Positions 1 to 11,339 of a stretch of 37,638 bases of DNA are shown here, one piece after another. How positions within the stretch are numbered: the first letter of the stretch is position 1; each line of letters opens with the position of its first letter. Under the pieces are notes generated by a model. It was not told the DNA's origin, did not search any database, and was given only the letters and a program-made list of their open reading frames with translations. The position numbers were made by a program, and so were the translations under genes. The stretch is from Xanthoparmelia taractica (lineage: Eukaryota > Ascomycota > Lecanoromycetes > Lecanorales > Parmeliaceae): positions 1-37,638 of the forward strand of contig JANQBS010000339.1 in assembly GCA_033085395.1 (NCBI GenBank), given 5' to 3'.

Positions 1-233
1 AACTTTTTTTCAACTTTTTTTAAAAAATTATATATTTTTAATCTATTTATAGAATTTTATAATTATATAAGCGTTCGATTAAGCTTTCTACGTATTTTTA
101 GAATATAAATAAATATCACGTAATATATTTATTTAAAAACCCAATGGGAGTATGGGATATCTTATACCTTTCGATATAATATTCGAAAAACTGGTCCCAT
201 ACCATCAAATATACCACACCTTTCCGACCCGTA
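1..233 (-). mobile_element. hAT-type MITE, copy A (cut by window start)
   Basis: This stretch is the reverse complement of the copies at 3300 and 5340, with scattered C/T and G/A differences. Its terminal inverted repeat ends at 233 with CCACACCTTTCCGACCCGTA. The other end lies outside the window, so the target duplication (predicted GTCTTCTA at 234-241) cannot be confirmed. No coding capacity is seen. The length so far and the layout agree with a ~277 bp non-autonomous element. Confidence 0.85.
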
Positions 234-2844
234 GTCTTCTAATTACTTAAATAATTTGAATTTTTTATCGATCTTATTATTCTTAAATAAGCTAATAAGA
301 TATATTATAATAATAAAGTATTTACGAATAAAGTATTAATAAAAATTTATAAAGTCTAAGAAGACTTATATATCTCGATAGCTTCGCGATATTAATTATT
401 CTTAAATCATTATTACGCGTTCTTAATTTATAACTATATTATTAATAATTATAATAAATTCTAGAAACTTAATTAATTTAATAAAATTTTTTTATTTCTT
501 TAGATTAGTATATAGCTAAAATTAATATAATCGTCTAAGTACTTAACGTATTATAAATATTTCGTCGAATTAGCGCTATAGATTAGAATATTATTTAAAT
601 ATATTATATACGTAATGTTTATAAGATTAATAAGAACTCTATAAATATAGACCTAAAACGTAGCTAATATATTTATAAGATTAAAAGATATTATTAAGTA
701 TTTAAAGTAATTATAGCGAGTGCGAAACGTAATCTTTTACTTATTATTCTTCTTAATACGAATTTTATAATAAATATTCTTAAAATTTAATTTTAAAAAT
801 ATCTTAATATTATATAAGCGATTTAACGTCTTAATAATTAAAGATAATAAGTATTAATTCTTTATTAATATTATATTTAAGTCTTAATAATTTATATAAA
901 AATATAATTCATTATCTTTTTTTAAGATAAAGAGAATAAGAACTTTAGCGAAGAAAATTAAATAATAAATTTAATTCTTATAAAGTAACTTCTTAAGATA
1001 TTATTTTAGCTTCGATAATTTAATTTAAGATAAATTATAAAGAGATTTATAAAATAACTCTTTATTTTCTTTATCTTAATAATATAATTTCTTTATTTAA
1101 ATATAAATAAGATCTCTATTATATTATTAAAAAAGATATTCTTAAACTTTAATAATTCTCTTAAAAGCTTTAAATTACTAATACTCTTCTATTTATCTCG
1201 CGTTATCGTAGCGTATATAATTATAAATATATTTAACTCTCGCTCGATTATCTAAATAAATTAGATTAATTTTTTAATTTAAAATCTTTTAATATTAATA
1301 TTAAATCGCTACTACGTTATTATAGAATTAAGTAAAATATATAATTAATATAACGCGAATATACTTAGTACGATATCGAGATCTTCTTAATCTATAACGT
1401 AGAATAATATATTACATAATCGTTCTTAACCTTAGTTATCGACTATTTAATAGTCTAGCTAATAAGTATTATAATAATATATATCTTACTCGCTAAGCGC
1501 TTTCGTCTATAATAAGATAACGATATATAATTAAAGATCTTATTAAATTACGAACTTTTATATAATTAAATTAATATATACTTTATAATTAAGTAAAATA
1601 ATAAGTTATATCTAATTATTCTATAACTTAATTTATCTCTTTATAATAATAATAAAAATTATCTTTATTATTTAATTTTCTTACTTTACTTTAGAGACGC
1701 TTACGAAGTTAATTCGTTTTTTATTAATATCGTCGCGACGACAATAATCGATTTATTCTTATCGAGATAATTCGATTTTAAATAATCTAATTTTTAATAA
1801 TATTAATAAATATTAAATATTTTAAGATTATAATTAGCGATCTTAGTCTTATATTTCTTATTTTCTTCTTAAATACGCGTAAGCTTAGCGCTATTTTTCG
1901 AAGTTATATTAAGCTTCGAAATTTAAGCTTTTAAAGACTTATCTTTATTAGACTTTTTTAATTATTTTAAATCGAAATTATTATTATTAAAATGCGCGCG
2001 CTTTAAAATTATTTTTTATATAATTATTATAATAAGAATTTCTTTTCTTTATTTAAATATATTATTAATATTAAAAATCTTATTTTTTAGCTTAGATCGT
2101 AACTTAATTAAGAAATTTTTATTTAATACTTCTTTATAAACGAGAATAAATAAGCTTTTAACTTCTTTAGATAAATCTTAAAAACTAAAATCTTCTAATC
2201 TTAATATCTTATTACTACTTTATCGCTTCTTACTTTTTATAAATAAATAAATAATAATTTATTAAATTTATAATTAAGTTAAGTAAAAAAAACTTAAAAA
2301 ACTTAAAAATAATCTTATTTAATTTATAAGCTTAAAAGTATTTATATTATTATATATTAAAATTATCTTTTAAGAATTATATATAATAAATAATCTTAAT
2401 TTAGTTAATAATAAAATAATTAAAATGTATAAGAAATTAAATTTTAACTTCGCGAAATTAGCGTAAATATTTCTCTTTATTACTATTTTTATAAGAATAT
2501 GTTCTTTTAAGATAAAGTATTTTTACTTTAATTAAAATATTTATTAGAGATAAAATAATAAATAAAATTATTATCGCTTTAATAAAAAATTTAAAGAAAT
2601 TTAAGTTATATAATATATTATTATATACTCGTAACTTAATTAACTCTTATTTTAATTTTAAATATCGATTATTTTTTAATATTCTTAAGATATTTTTTTA
2701 AAATCGATTAATTCTTTAAGATAAATTTTTAAAAACTAATATCGAAGCTATATCGCTTTAAAATATATTTATTTCGATTTAACGAAGAGTTCGATATCGT
2801 AGTAATAATAAATCTCTTTCTTTAAAAGATAGAGAAATTAAAAT
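234..2844 (+). repeat. RIP-degraded AT-rich repeat, probably LTR-retrotransposon interior
   Basis: The stretch is extremely AT-rich and CpA/TpG dinucleotides are nearly absent, while CpG and CpT persist. This is the pattern of RIP. No reading frame survives. The LTR at 2845-3111 follows a purine-rich run (about 2825-2844), as expected for the polypurine tract before a 3' LTR. The most likely origin is therefore the internal part of a plus-strand LTR element. I could not recognise gag, protease, reverse transcriptase or integrase motifs with confidence. Confidence 0.55.
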
Positions 2845-3111
2845 TATAAAAAATTAATTTATTAACGCTTAATAAGCGATCTAATTAATATAAAAAACGT
2901 ATAATTAATACGATAATAATTTCTTTATTAGATATTAAGTTCTAATAGAACTAATTTCTAAGAAACACGAAAATTCTAGAATATACGAAGACGATATATA
3001 ATCGTCAAGGCCTCGTCAAGGCCTTAGGCTATAGACCTCGCAATAATCTCGCAATAAATCTTAACCCTAGAAATAGTTGGCGCTAATGCGCATGTAGCGC
3101 TAGGCCTAACA
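2845..3111 (+). repeat. RIP-mutated LTR, same family as the solo LTR at 12263
   Basis: It aligns over its whole 267 bp to the intact LTR at 12263-12530. The differences are overwhelmingly C-to-T and G-to-A; for example the start TGTAAGGGGTTAG has become TATAAAAAATTAA. It ends AGCGCTAGGCCTAACA. The flanking 5-mers (AAAAT and ATCTA) do not match, so it is not a clean solo LTR. It is probably the 3' LTR of an element extending to the left. Confidence 0.8.
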
Positions 3112-3299
3112 ATCTAAGATATAGAAGCTTATAAAAGACTTCGAAAGACGTTAAGCATAGCTATCTATTAGACCTCGTCGTTCTTAAGTAAATACTTAAG
3201 TAGCTACTATCTCTATATCTATTTCACGAGCTATAGCGATAAATATACCTAATACGATATCAATATCAACTTCGTTATAAATTTTAGCTTTATAGTTTA

Positions 3300-3575
3300 T
3301 ACGGGTCGAAAAGGTGTGGTATATTTGATGATATGGGACCAGTTTTTCGAATATCATATCGAAAGGTATGGGATATCCCATACTTTCATTGAGTTTTTAA
3401 TAAATATATTACGTGATATTTATTTATATTCTAAAAATACGTAAAAAGCTTAAGCGAACGCTTATATAATTAGAAAATTCTATAAATAGATTAAAAAGAT
3501 ATAATTTTTTAAAAAAAGTTGAAAAAAAGTTAAAAACGACTATGTTTAATAGATACCATACCTTTTCGACTCGTA
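3300..3575 (+). mobile_element. hAT-type MITE, copy B, with perfect 8 bp target duplication
   Basis: A 276 bp element with ~23 bp terminal inverted repeats: TACGGGTCGAAAAGGTGTGG on the left, and on the right the complement with RIP-type changes. It is flanked by an exact 8 bp target-site duplication ATAGTTTA (3292-3299 and 3576-3583). Eight-base duplications are diagnostic of the hAT superfamily. It has no coding capacity, so it must have been moved in trans. A short minus-strand frame at 3196-3381 crosses its left end and is not a gene. Confidence 0.9.
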
Positions 3576-3583
3576 ATAGTTTA

Positions 3584-4852
3584 TATCTAAGAAAGAAAAA
3601 GATTATTCGAAGAAGACTTTCTAATCGAGTCTTTCTTAAGAAGAAATAGATATATTATAACTACTACGTTATTAACTTAATATATATACTATAATATCTA
3701 CTAATTCGCTAGAATATATCTTAATATAAGCGTTAACTTTTCTTTTATTTATTAATATCTATTACGAGTCTAAGAAAGTCTTTCGTAGAGACTTTCTACG
3801 AAAGATAACTTTCTTATTAAAGAAGAAATCGGGGAGACTAGAATATATCGATAATAGCGCAAGACTATAGCAGGTACTTATTCTTCGAGTTCTTTATAGA
3901 AATACGTTATCTTCTCACTTACTTATTACTTACACTTAGTAATAATTTAAGAAACTTTTACACTCGTATATTATATATAAGTTTAAATCTAAATAATTAT
4001 CTATTCTTATATCTAAGATCGAGAATATTATTATTATCGCTATTTAAAAGAATCGATATAATTATAAAAAGATCTTTTTTTAACTAATTACTAAGTAAAA
4101 AATATATTCTTCTATAATTCTAATAGCTCTTAAATAAAATAATTTTCGACTTTATAGAATAATTAAAAAGTTATCTCTTGTAGAGATTATAATAAAAGCT
4201 TAATATTAGTTCGCTCTATAATATTAAGATTAAATTATTAAAAATTAAAAGAATATAATTTAAAGTGATAAGATTAGTATTATTTTAAATATAAGAAGAG
4301 AATATATACGTTAATAACGATAGTCTAATAAGAAGTATATTAAGTTAGCTATTAGACGTCGATTTATAAGAATTATAAAGTTTATATTTTAGGCTTATTT
4401 CTCGTATAATAAAAAGAGATTTTTTATATTTAAAGAAGAAAATTATAGCTAAAAAGAGAGAATATAAGAAGAATTATATTAAAATTAACGCTACATTAGA
4501 ATTAAAGATTAGATCTAAGTAAAAGTTAAAAATAAATATTTATATTATAATTGTTTATAGTTAAAAAATAAGTTAATAGACTTAAATATATATTATATAA
4601 GACTTCGAAATAAGAATAAAAAGAAGTTTAAGTAAAAGTTTACTATAGTTATTAAGAAAGTTACTATTCTAAAGAAAAAGAAAGAAATTATTTAATATCG
4701 CTATTAAAAAAAATACTTATTCTTAAGCTTCTTGAATTCGCTTAAGAATATAAGTAATTAAGATTAAAGACCTAGATTATAAAGAATAAGACTTCGACAC
4801 ACGCTTTTAAGTATTAGAATTTAATCTTTAAAAAGTTTAATATTATACGAAT
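3584..4852. repeat. RIP-degraded repeat with an LTR-like segment
   Basis: AT-rich and CpA-poor, with no open frame. Around 3770-3960 it resembles the LTR at 35997-36440. The two share the exact 20-mer CTAAGAAAGTCTTTCGTAGA (3770-3789 and 36014-36033) and then GTACTTATTCTTCG. They are otherwise clearly diverged. The stretch is interpreted as the remains of a retrotransposon of that second LTR family. Confidence 0.5.
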
Positions 4853-5206
4853 TGTTAGACGGCTATCACTAGGCCATAAGGTTAAAAGCTTCGGGGTTAT
4901 CGCGCTTCATAGTGCGATATCCCTAATAGATTCTATATGTCTTACACGTTTACTATAATATTAGAACTCGCTAGATCTTAATATAATTAAGTTAATCTAA
5001 TTCTAAATAAAGCGTAATATTATTAAAAAAGATATATCTAGAACTCGAATCGAGATTAAACGAGTTTAAATTAAGTTCTAAAGAGAGCTATTTTAAAAGA
5101 GGATTTGGAGATAAATTAAGCATATGCCTAAACATATTGCGAAGGTTATTCGTCTTCGAGGGGGTAAATAAGTATCGGGAAGATCGTGAGGGAGATAATA
5201 TACGTT
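4853..5206. other. Less mutated repeat fragment, origin unknown
   Basis: Base composition changes at TGTTAGACGG (4853). About 140 bases follow with near-normal CpA/TpG content, then mixed sequence up to the inverted repeat at 5207. The TGTTAG start could be an LTR edge, but I found neither a matching CA end nor a target duplication. No gene is seen. Confidence 0.3.
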
Positions 5207-6071
5207 CATCTACAAATCTAAAAAGTTTCTACTGGATTTAAAATTGCTAATCGCGCGACTAGAGCTGAAATTAAGAATTTCGCCGGATCAGCAACTTCAT
5301 CAAATTTCCGCGCGAATTCCGCTAAGTTAGTAACTCAACTACGGGTCGGAAAGGTGTGGTATATTTGATGGTATGGGACTAGTTTTTCGAATATCATACC
5401 GAAAGATATGGGATATCCCATACTTTCATTGGGTTTTTAATAAATATATTACGTGATATTTTATTTATATTCTAAAAATACGTAAAAAGCTTAAGCGAAC
5501 GCTTATATAATTATAAAATTCTATAAATAGATTAAAAAGATATAATTTTTTAAAAAAAGTTGAAAAAAAGTTAAAAACGACTATGTTCAACAGATACCAC
5601 ACCTTTCCGACCCGTAAACTCAACTTTGCTATTAGCACGATTTTAGCACAGTTAATAAATATTATTTACTATACTCACGATTAGCATTAATTACGTGATT
5701 TAGCTCTATATTTAATTTTATATAATTTTTTTATAATTAATAACGAGATTCGATAGCGATATATAGCGACGATTCTTAACGCTATCTCGAAATAGATTTC
5801 GGGATTATAAGTTCTATATTAAATTCTCGCGATAATAATATTCGAAGTAATACGTAACGTATATTATTAAGTACTTGCTACGGGGACTTTACGTATAAAA
5901 TTTAAAATTACCTATTTGCTAAATCGTGCTAATTATGCGAATAGTAACTCTATTTACTAATCGGGCTAAATTTTACCGATATAGACGAATAAGGCTGAAT
6001 GTGCTAAATCGTGCTAATTATGCGAACCCGGCGGAATTCGTGCGGAAATGAACTTTTTAGATTTGCAGATG
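5207..6071. mobile_element. TIR element containing a nested MITE
   Basis: The ends are inverted repeats: CATCTACAAATCTAAAAAGT at 5207 and its complement ending 6071, with 1 mismatch in 21 bp. A second inverted block, TTTCCGCRCGAATTCCGC, lies inside both ends (5304-5322 and 6031-6048). The right arm carries an exact 25 bp direct repeat (5917-5941 and 6002-6026) beginning TGCTAAATCGTGCTAATTAT. The MITE at 5340-5616 is inserted in it. There is no coding frame. A clean target duplication was not found, so the superfamily is undetermined. Confidence 0.5.
5340..5616 (+). mobile_element. hAT-type MITE, copy C (best preserved)
   Basis: A 277 bp element. Its near-perfect terminal inverted repeats (TACGGGTCGGAAAGGTGTGG and complement) are flanked by an exact 8 bp duplication AACTCAAC (5332-5339 and 5617-5624). 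It is the least RIP-mutated complete copy in the window and serves as the reference for copies A, B and D. It is nested in the TIR element at 5207-6071, so it inserted later. Confidence 0.93.
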
Positions 6072-6776
6072 TTAATATAACTTAGAGAAGCGAGCGAATG
6101 CGTATATTCGTGGTTATATAAAGCATAGTCAGTCAAATAAATAAGGATATTCAAAAGTATGGAGAATGCCAAGAATGCCAAGAATGCCAAGAGGTCCAGG
6201 ACTTTCTGTGCCGATCTCCGTACTTTAACGATCGCTTCCGAATTCCAGATAAAGTTGTAAATGCAGCTGCAAGCTAGATGATCAATCCATCATGTTATTA
6301 TATATTGTTACTCTAAAATAATATACCTACTGTTTGCTTCCCATGATTGTGAAACGATGGTAAAGTACCTTACTTCGTAGAGCATGTTTAGGTTTTATTA
6401 CCCTAAGCTTGACTACTAAAGGTTAAATACTACGTGACTATTGCACCGTATGCATCATTGATAGGAAATACCAGCTATTTTTCCATTGTTCGCTTTAAAA
6501 CTACAAATCTCTTCTTTCCTTCTTTACCCACGTTCATCTTTCCCATTATCTCAGACTAGCAAAGCGAGGCAGGTGTTTGGATTATTCGAATGCTGATCTC
6601 AGAACGGGGCGGGCTGATTCCTTAGCCTACATAGAGTAGCCGCCCTTGACCTTTCTCCCACCACTCCATACCTAGTCTACTCCTCTATCTTGCTTCTACC
6701 CTCCACACTATTCCTTCTCCGCTCTCAGGTCGCACGTCTCAGGCCTCAGCCCTGCCATCCCTTCTGAAATCACAAA
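6072..6776. other. Intergenic, upstream of the Whi5/Nrm1-like gene
   Basis: Normal base composition returns after about 6100. A short triplication of AGAATGCCA lies at about 6163-6190. From about 6650 to 6770 the sequence is pyrimidine-rich (CTCC/TTCC runs), typical of a fungal core promoter and 5' leader. No gene is supported. Confidence 0.5.
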
Positions 6777-7997
6777 ATGTCTGCGAGTTTTCGGCAAACC
6801 CCCCCCACAGAGGTCGTATCCAAGGTTCTGAGGAGGGCCGAGGTAGCAAAGGTAGAACCCCAGTCTATTGCAGCCATTCCCATTCATAGAGGTCAGGACA
6901 TGACGCTAACCAAACCTGACCTACACTAGATGGCGAGAAAGTTACAGGATCGTCTTGCTCTTGCCAGCTACAAAGCCCAGCACGGCCAAGAGAATCTCAG
7001 CTTCAACGACGTTGAGGCCCGACTGGAGCAGACTTTGAAGCGGAATAGACCCAGTCCCAGTGTTGAAACATCCTCAAATTCTTCGTCGAGCTCATCAGAT
7101 CATCACATTTTCTCCAATGGTCTTGCTTCGTCGCCCTTGACCGCTCCCATGTGCTCAGAAAATGTACGTGGCTCTGGAAACAGCAAACGATCTCGAAAGA
7201 GAAAATCCCATCAATCTACAGTCATTGACCTTGCAATGACATCTGAAAAACGGATACGATCACATTCTATGGCACCGCCCCAATTCGAGACATCTCGGAC
7301 ATCGTGGAAAAGCTCTCATAATTTGCCAGCGTCATCCCCAGTCTATCATCGTCGAGAGTCTTTCCACCAATTTTCGAGCTCTCGTGGCCCGAACTTATCA
7401 TTTACATCCGAGGTGTCCACAGTTCCTGGTTCGCCTCCTTTTGGCCATGTCTCCGAGGAGGAGGATGCGGACTTGCCAGCACCTATATATCGGATGAGTT
7501 CATCAGCCTATCGTTCTTCACCACCTCGCACCCCTCCCCCTACCAGAAGCCGCGATGCGCGCCAGCGCAAAGGTAAAGCGGCCGGTGAAGAAGGGGCGGA
7601 CTTACTCCTATACCTCGCCACTTCACCCTCGCCTGCGAATCCGGGTGTCAGATCATCTCGAGTGTTCGCTCCCTCAACGCCACCCTCCAACAATCAAGCG
7701 CTTCCTTCATCTATGATGTCTACGCCAGGTATGGGAGGCTTAAATACTCCTGGTCAGCAGTTCAATTTCGCAGATTTTGTCAACGTCACTCCAAGTCCTG
7801 CTCAGGGTGCATTCCTTGGAAGTCGCACCCCTGGGTTGCCCAATACCCCCCTGGCAGCGATAGAAGCTAAGCGAAGGCTGAATTTCGACAGCCTAGTCCC
7901 TCCAGGCGGAAGTCCCAACCTCAGCAACATCGGGCGAGGATCCATTAACAAAGAAAACGGCCTTGGAATGGAGCTGGGTGGAGAGTTGGTCTCTTGA
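6777..7997 (+). CDS. Whi5/Nrm1-like G1/S transcription repressor
   Basis: Model: join(6777..6851, 6930..7997), 380 aa. The first ATG has a good context (CACAAAATG). The 78 nt intron has a CTAAC branch point at 6916-6920 and ends ACTAG; a 5' site nine bases earlier at 6843 (also GTAG, also in phase) is possible. Residues ~30-55 contain RLALASYKAQHGQENL, which resembles the short Whi5/Nrm1 motif that binds SBF/MBF-type G1/S factors. The rest is low-complexity and Ser/Pro-rich with many SP/TP sites, as expected for a CDK-regulated repressor. Near the C-terminus is a conserved-looking TPLAAIEAKRRLNFDSL block. By family, it would act in the nucleus to hold G1/S genes off until CDK phosphorylation. 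I cannot tell Whi5-type from Nrm1-type function. Confidence 0.75.
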
Positions 7998-8338
7998 AAT
8001 ATAACCTTGAACATTGTAAAGGGCACAAGGTTGCGAGAGCCCCTGCAACAAAGAGGAGTGGATTGGCTAAGTCCTGAGGCAACTTTAAACTTACAAGGTC
8101 AAACTCATATGTACTCGGAAAAGCCCAATAGTTACATCATTTGCCATAGCTCAGTGGAATTCAAACCAAGCATTCTTATCCAGATTGTTCTTTATGCTCA
8201 CTGAAAGGATTGATTAGGACGAGGGAAGGAAAGGCGCTATTTACGCCCTAAACACGAAAAGCACGCGAATACTCGTGCGGACACTAATAATGTGGGGCCG
8301 AGCCTCAGCTGTCCTTCAGTGACACCATACTTACAACA
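7998..8338. other. Intergenic between the Whi5-like gene and HNT1
   Basis: 341 bases of ordinary composition that hold the 3' UTR of the upstream gene and the promoter and leader of HNT1. The small open frames here lack recognisable content. No RNA gene is seen. Confidence 0.5.
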
Positions 8339-9042
8339 ATGGCCGCCTGTATCTTCTGCAAAATCATCAAAGGTCTCTTCGCTCTTATTCCCTCGGAGGA
8401 AGTCTTGCTGACAAGCCAATAGGCGACATCCCTTCATTCAAGCTATTTGAAAGCGAGCGAATCCTCGCCTTCCTCGATATCCAACCACTAAGCCAAGGCC
8501 ATGCTGTCCGTCTTCATTCTGCAGTGCCTATGTAGCCATTGAGCTGACGGCGACTGCGTATACAGCTTGTCGTGCCGAAAGCCCATGGCTCCAAACTTAC
8601 AGATATTCCAGACGATCAACTGGAAGAAATCTTAGTACGGGGCCCCGGAAAGCCTTTTCTTCAAGGCTTGGGTGCAGCTACGTGCGATACGAGATTACTG
8701 ATTTGATGACAGCCCGTAGCTAAAAGGCTTGCCACGGCGACAGGCTCCGAAAATTACAATATCCTACAGAACAACGGGAGATTGGCGCATCAAGAAGTTG
8801 ACCATGTACATCCCTCTCTTACTATGCTCTAAGCGTTGTCATCCAGTCGATGTACTGACCTACGTTATTGAAGGTTCACTTCCACATGGTATGCAAGATC
8901 CCTAATGGCAGTTCCCACCTCTGACGAGGATCAGATACCCAAACCGAACCAGCAAGAAGGCTTGGGAATTGGCTGGCCAGCATCAGAAACGAACATGGAG
9001 AAGCTGAAGACATATTTCAATGAGGTCAGGGCGAAAATGTAA
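8339..9042 (+). CDS. HNT1: HIT-family nucleoside phosphoramidase (Hint/Hnt1)
   Basis: Model: join(8339..8372, 8423..8505, 8566..8634, 8713..8805, 8874..8888, 8935..9042), 133 aa. This is the usual length of Hint proteins. Five introns of 46-78 nt break the gene so finely that no long open frame is visible. The protein starts MAACIFCKIIKGDIPSF and includes FLDIQPLSQGHA, VVPKAHG, NNGRLAHQEVDHVHFHM and GIGWPA. The HIT triad is H93, H95 and H97 (HVHFH). The family hydrolyses AMP-linked amines such as adenosine 5'-phosphoramidate in the cytosol or nucleus. Three introns show CTGAC branch points. Exon 5 is only 15 nt and encodes VHFHM of the active site. It converges on the Csr1-like gene 184 bp downstream. 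Confidence 0.95.
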
Positions 9043-9225
9043 AAGACTGATAACAGCATGGAATGCGTAATATGTGTACATGAGGTCGGATGTGGCTGTG
9101 ATCCTAATAGTACATCATGGCTACAGACAGCACCCCCCTTCACTCGATCCCATAGCAACCCGTTACATCCGATGCATTCAAAAATGCAGAAAGTGTTTCC
9201 ACCGTCATATTAAGGCGGTACAGTA

Positions 9226-11124
9226 CTAGTCCACGTCATCCACTCGGTGCCCTGGAGGCAATGGGCCGTTCTGAATCGAAGCATGAGTAGCATACGAACC
9301 ACTAGTGCTGTTGGGAGATCCGTAGTACTGGATATACCCGCCCTGTCTGATTATACCAGTCCGATCATACAATGTCCTTGCCCTAAGATATGGGTCAAGC
9401 TCCCAGTAACCAGTCCGTAATTGCTTGGCCAGCTCGGATCTTCTCTGCTGCAGTGCATCTGTCGAGTTAGGATCATCGATCCATTGCTGCGTCGTGGCCT
9501 CATAGTCCTTGACCACTGCAGCTCGCTCGTCGAGCAGTCGCTTTTTTGTAACACTGTCTGAAAGTAACTGGTTTTCTCCTGGGGTTGGCTCAACATACTG
9601 GTAGGTCCAAGGATCGTCTCCCCCTAGTTCCTTAATGATATGGCTTCGTTCGACAAACTCCGCCAGCTCCTCGATGTTCTTGGTAAAATGTATTTTAGCC
9701 GCTACCACCGGGTCTAGCCAGCCTCGAATCAGTTTCCAGACGCCTATGCGATCAGCATGTTGCGTCGTCCCTCAACTGATCTTGACGATAGCTTACCCTG
9801 AAATATCCAGGGCGATTTATGCACAAGGACAACTCCCAGACTTTCGGGATAGTTTGCCTCGAAGACCTTGATCATAAATTTTACGGGGCCGTAGTCCTGA
9901 GTGTCGGGTCAATAAAGACACGTCGCTTCGAGGGAAACTGATATACCATATTCGCCATGGAGAAATCGGTCATATCAAAGATTATAGCCTAGCACTCACG
10001 TTCAGATCGGGGCCCCAATTCGAGACTAAAACACTCACTGCAGTGTCCACATTAGGGGAGAGCAGCAATCTTGCAGTCTCAATCGTATACACGGTGAATC
10101 TCTCGAGACTAGCTTCACTCTGCTCTCCTTGTCTGTGCAGTCTCACCCTCACAAAGGTAAGTGGCCTTCCTTCTTTGTCCGTGCCATGCAAGAAACTCTT
10201 CCCTAGTCTCATTTGTGTCAGAAAATCATGGCCTTCCTTCTTTGTCAGGGCATTTGAGCTAGCGCTGTCCTCCAAGGCACCACCTTCTCCCCTTCTCACT
10301 ATATCATCATCGACATGCATTCCTTGCATTCGCCAGTGCATTGTAGAAACTAACATTATCAGAGCGTTTTGGACATTCCATTTTCGCGCCCGAAGAAACC
10401 TGAGCAGCAAGCCATCAGGATCATCATGCTTGACCATACTCCAGAAAGCCGTACGTATAGCTTCTGGAGACTGGCTTTCGAGAAGGTTGTGGAACTCCTT
10501 TGTCTGACCGTATTTATCGTTTCCGTCCGTTGCAGAAACAGTCTCAGCGTCTCCGGTACCAACTTCATTACGTGCTTTTCTGCCGAACAGATTCACACGC
10601 TTTTGCTTCTTTTTCTTTTCTAGGCTAGCGGTTCCGGCCTGGTCGGCGGTTTCGGACCCTGTTATTGATGCAACATCACCGCTGGCGCCATCATTGACAA
10701 CGGATACGCCGAAGATATTCAGTGTCGCAGTCCACATCTCCTGTAATTTGACTTCCTGTTCCTTCGTGAGGTGGCCGGGTCGCCCGGGAAGTGCAGTGCC
10801 AGGCATGTTTACGCACTCCTCCGTCTCTTTGTAGTCGTCTGTGTCCCCGAAAGAGTCTTGGTGCTGCTCTAAAGCTTTGGTAGGCTGGTATAAGTAGATA
10901 TAACCGCCGATTAGACTCGTCACAAGAAGGATAACGGTTGTTTGGCTGGAAAGGCTGCTCTGCACGATACGCCGCCGGTACTCAGGAGAATTGTGGTAGA
11001 TTTGTCTCCAAGCGGTATTGGTTGAAACGGAAACCCTTGAGATAGACCAAGGCCGGGAAAGGCCGAGCTTTCGTCGGGGTTTCAGACAGAAACTTCGAAG
11101 GATGCTGCGAGTGTACATGTACAC
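9226..11124 (-). CDS. CSR1: CRAL-TRIO (Sec14-like) protein, Csr1 type, with N-terminal membrane anchor
   Basis: Model on the minus strand: exons 11124-10039, 9988-9947, 9896-9797, 9743-9226; 581 aa. The introns are 50, 50 and 53 nt. Residues 1-50 are rich in Arg/Ser/Leu and poor in acids (mitochondrial-targeting-like). A hydrophobic segment follows at ~61-79 (VILLVTSLIGGYIYLY). CRAL-TRIO N is at ~225-275 (LLRFLRARKWNVQNAL). The lipid-binding fold runs across the intron joins: IIFDMTDFSMANM, then YGPVKFMIKVFEANYPESLG, HKSPWIFQ and GWLDPVVAAKIHFTKN. Sec14-like proteins carry phosphatidylinositol and other lipids between membranes. The N-terminal anchor suggests a mitochondrial or other membrane-bound location, which is an inference. 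The symbol CSR1 follows closest resemblance and is not proven. Confidence 0.88.
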
Positions 11125-11339
11125 AGCTGGAATGAATGAGATGCCATTGGCGTGTCAGGCTTTGTCATGAATATCTGAGTATGAGTACAGCGTTATATTT
11201 CGGTTTGGCTGCCCTCGGCATGTTAAGGGCCCGATCTAAGTACCTCATGTTATTAGCGTGTGCAGGAAGCTTAAGAATCCTTGGCAGAGAAAACTGAGAA
11301 TTTTGTGTTTTTGCCACTCAAATGGAGACATTTTTCTTT
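11125..11339 (-). promoter_or_regulatory. Upstream region of the CSR1-like gene
   Basis: About 215 bases of unique sequence with normal composition separate the CSR1-like start from the RIP-degraded block. This is probably the whole promoter available to the gene before the AT-rich boundary. No specific element is identified. Confidence 0.35.

Noticed and set aside
234..3299. One large transposon bounded by inverted MITE copies A and B
   Set aside because: Copy B has its own complete ends and its own 8 bp duplication, so the inverted arrangement reflects two independent insertions.
3196..3381. 61-residue minus-strand protein
   Set aside because: It crosses the left end of MITE copy B and RIP DNA; there is no sign of coding.
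10043..10507. 154-residue plus-strand frame opposite CSR1
   Set aside because: Antisense shadow of the CRAL-TRIO exon.
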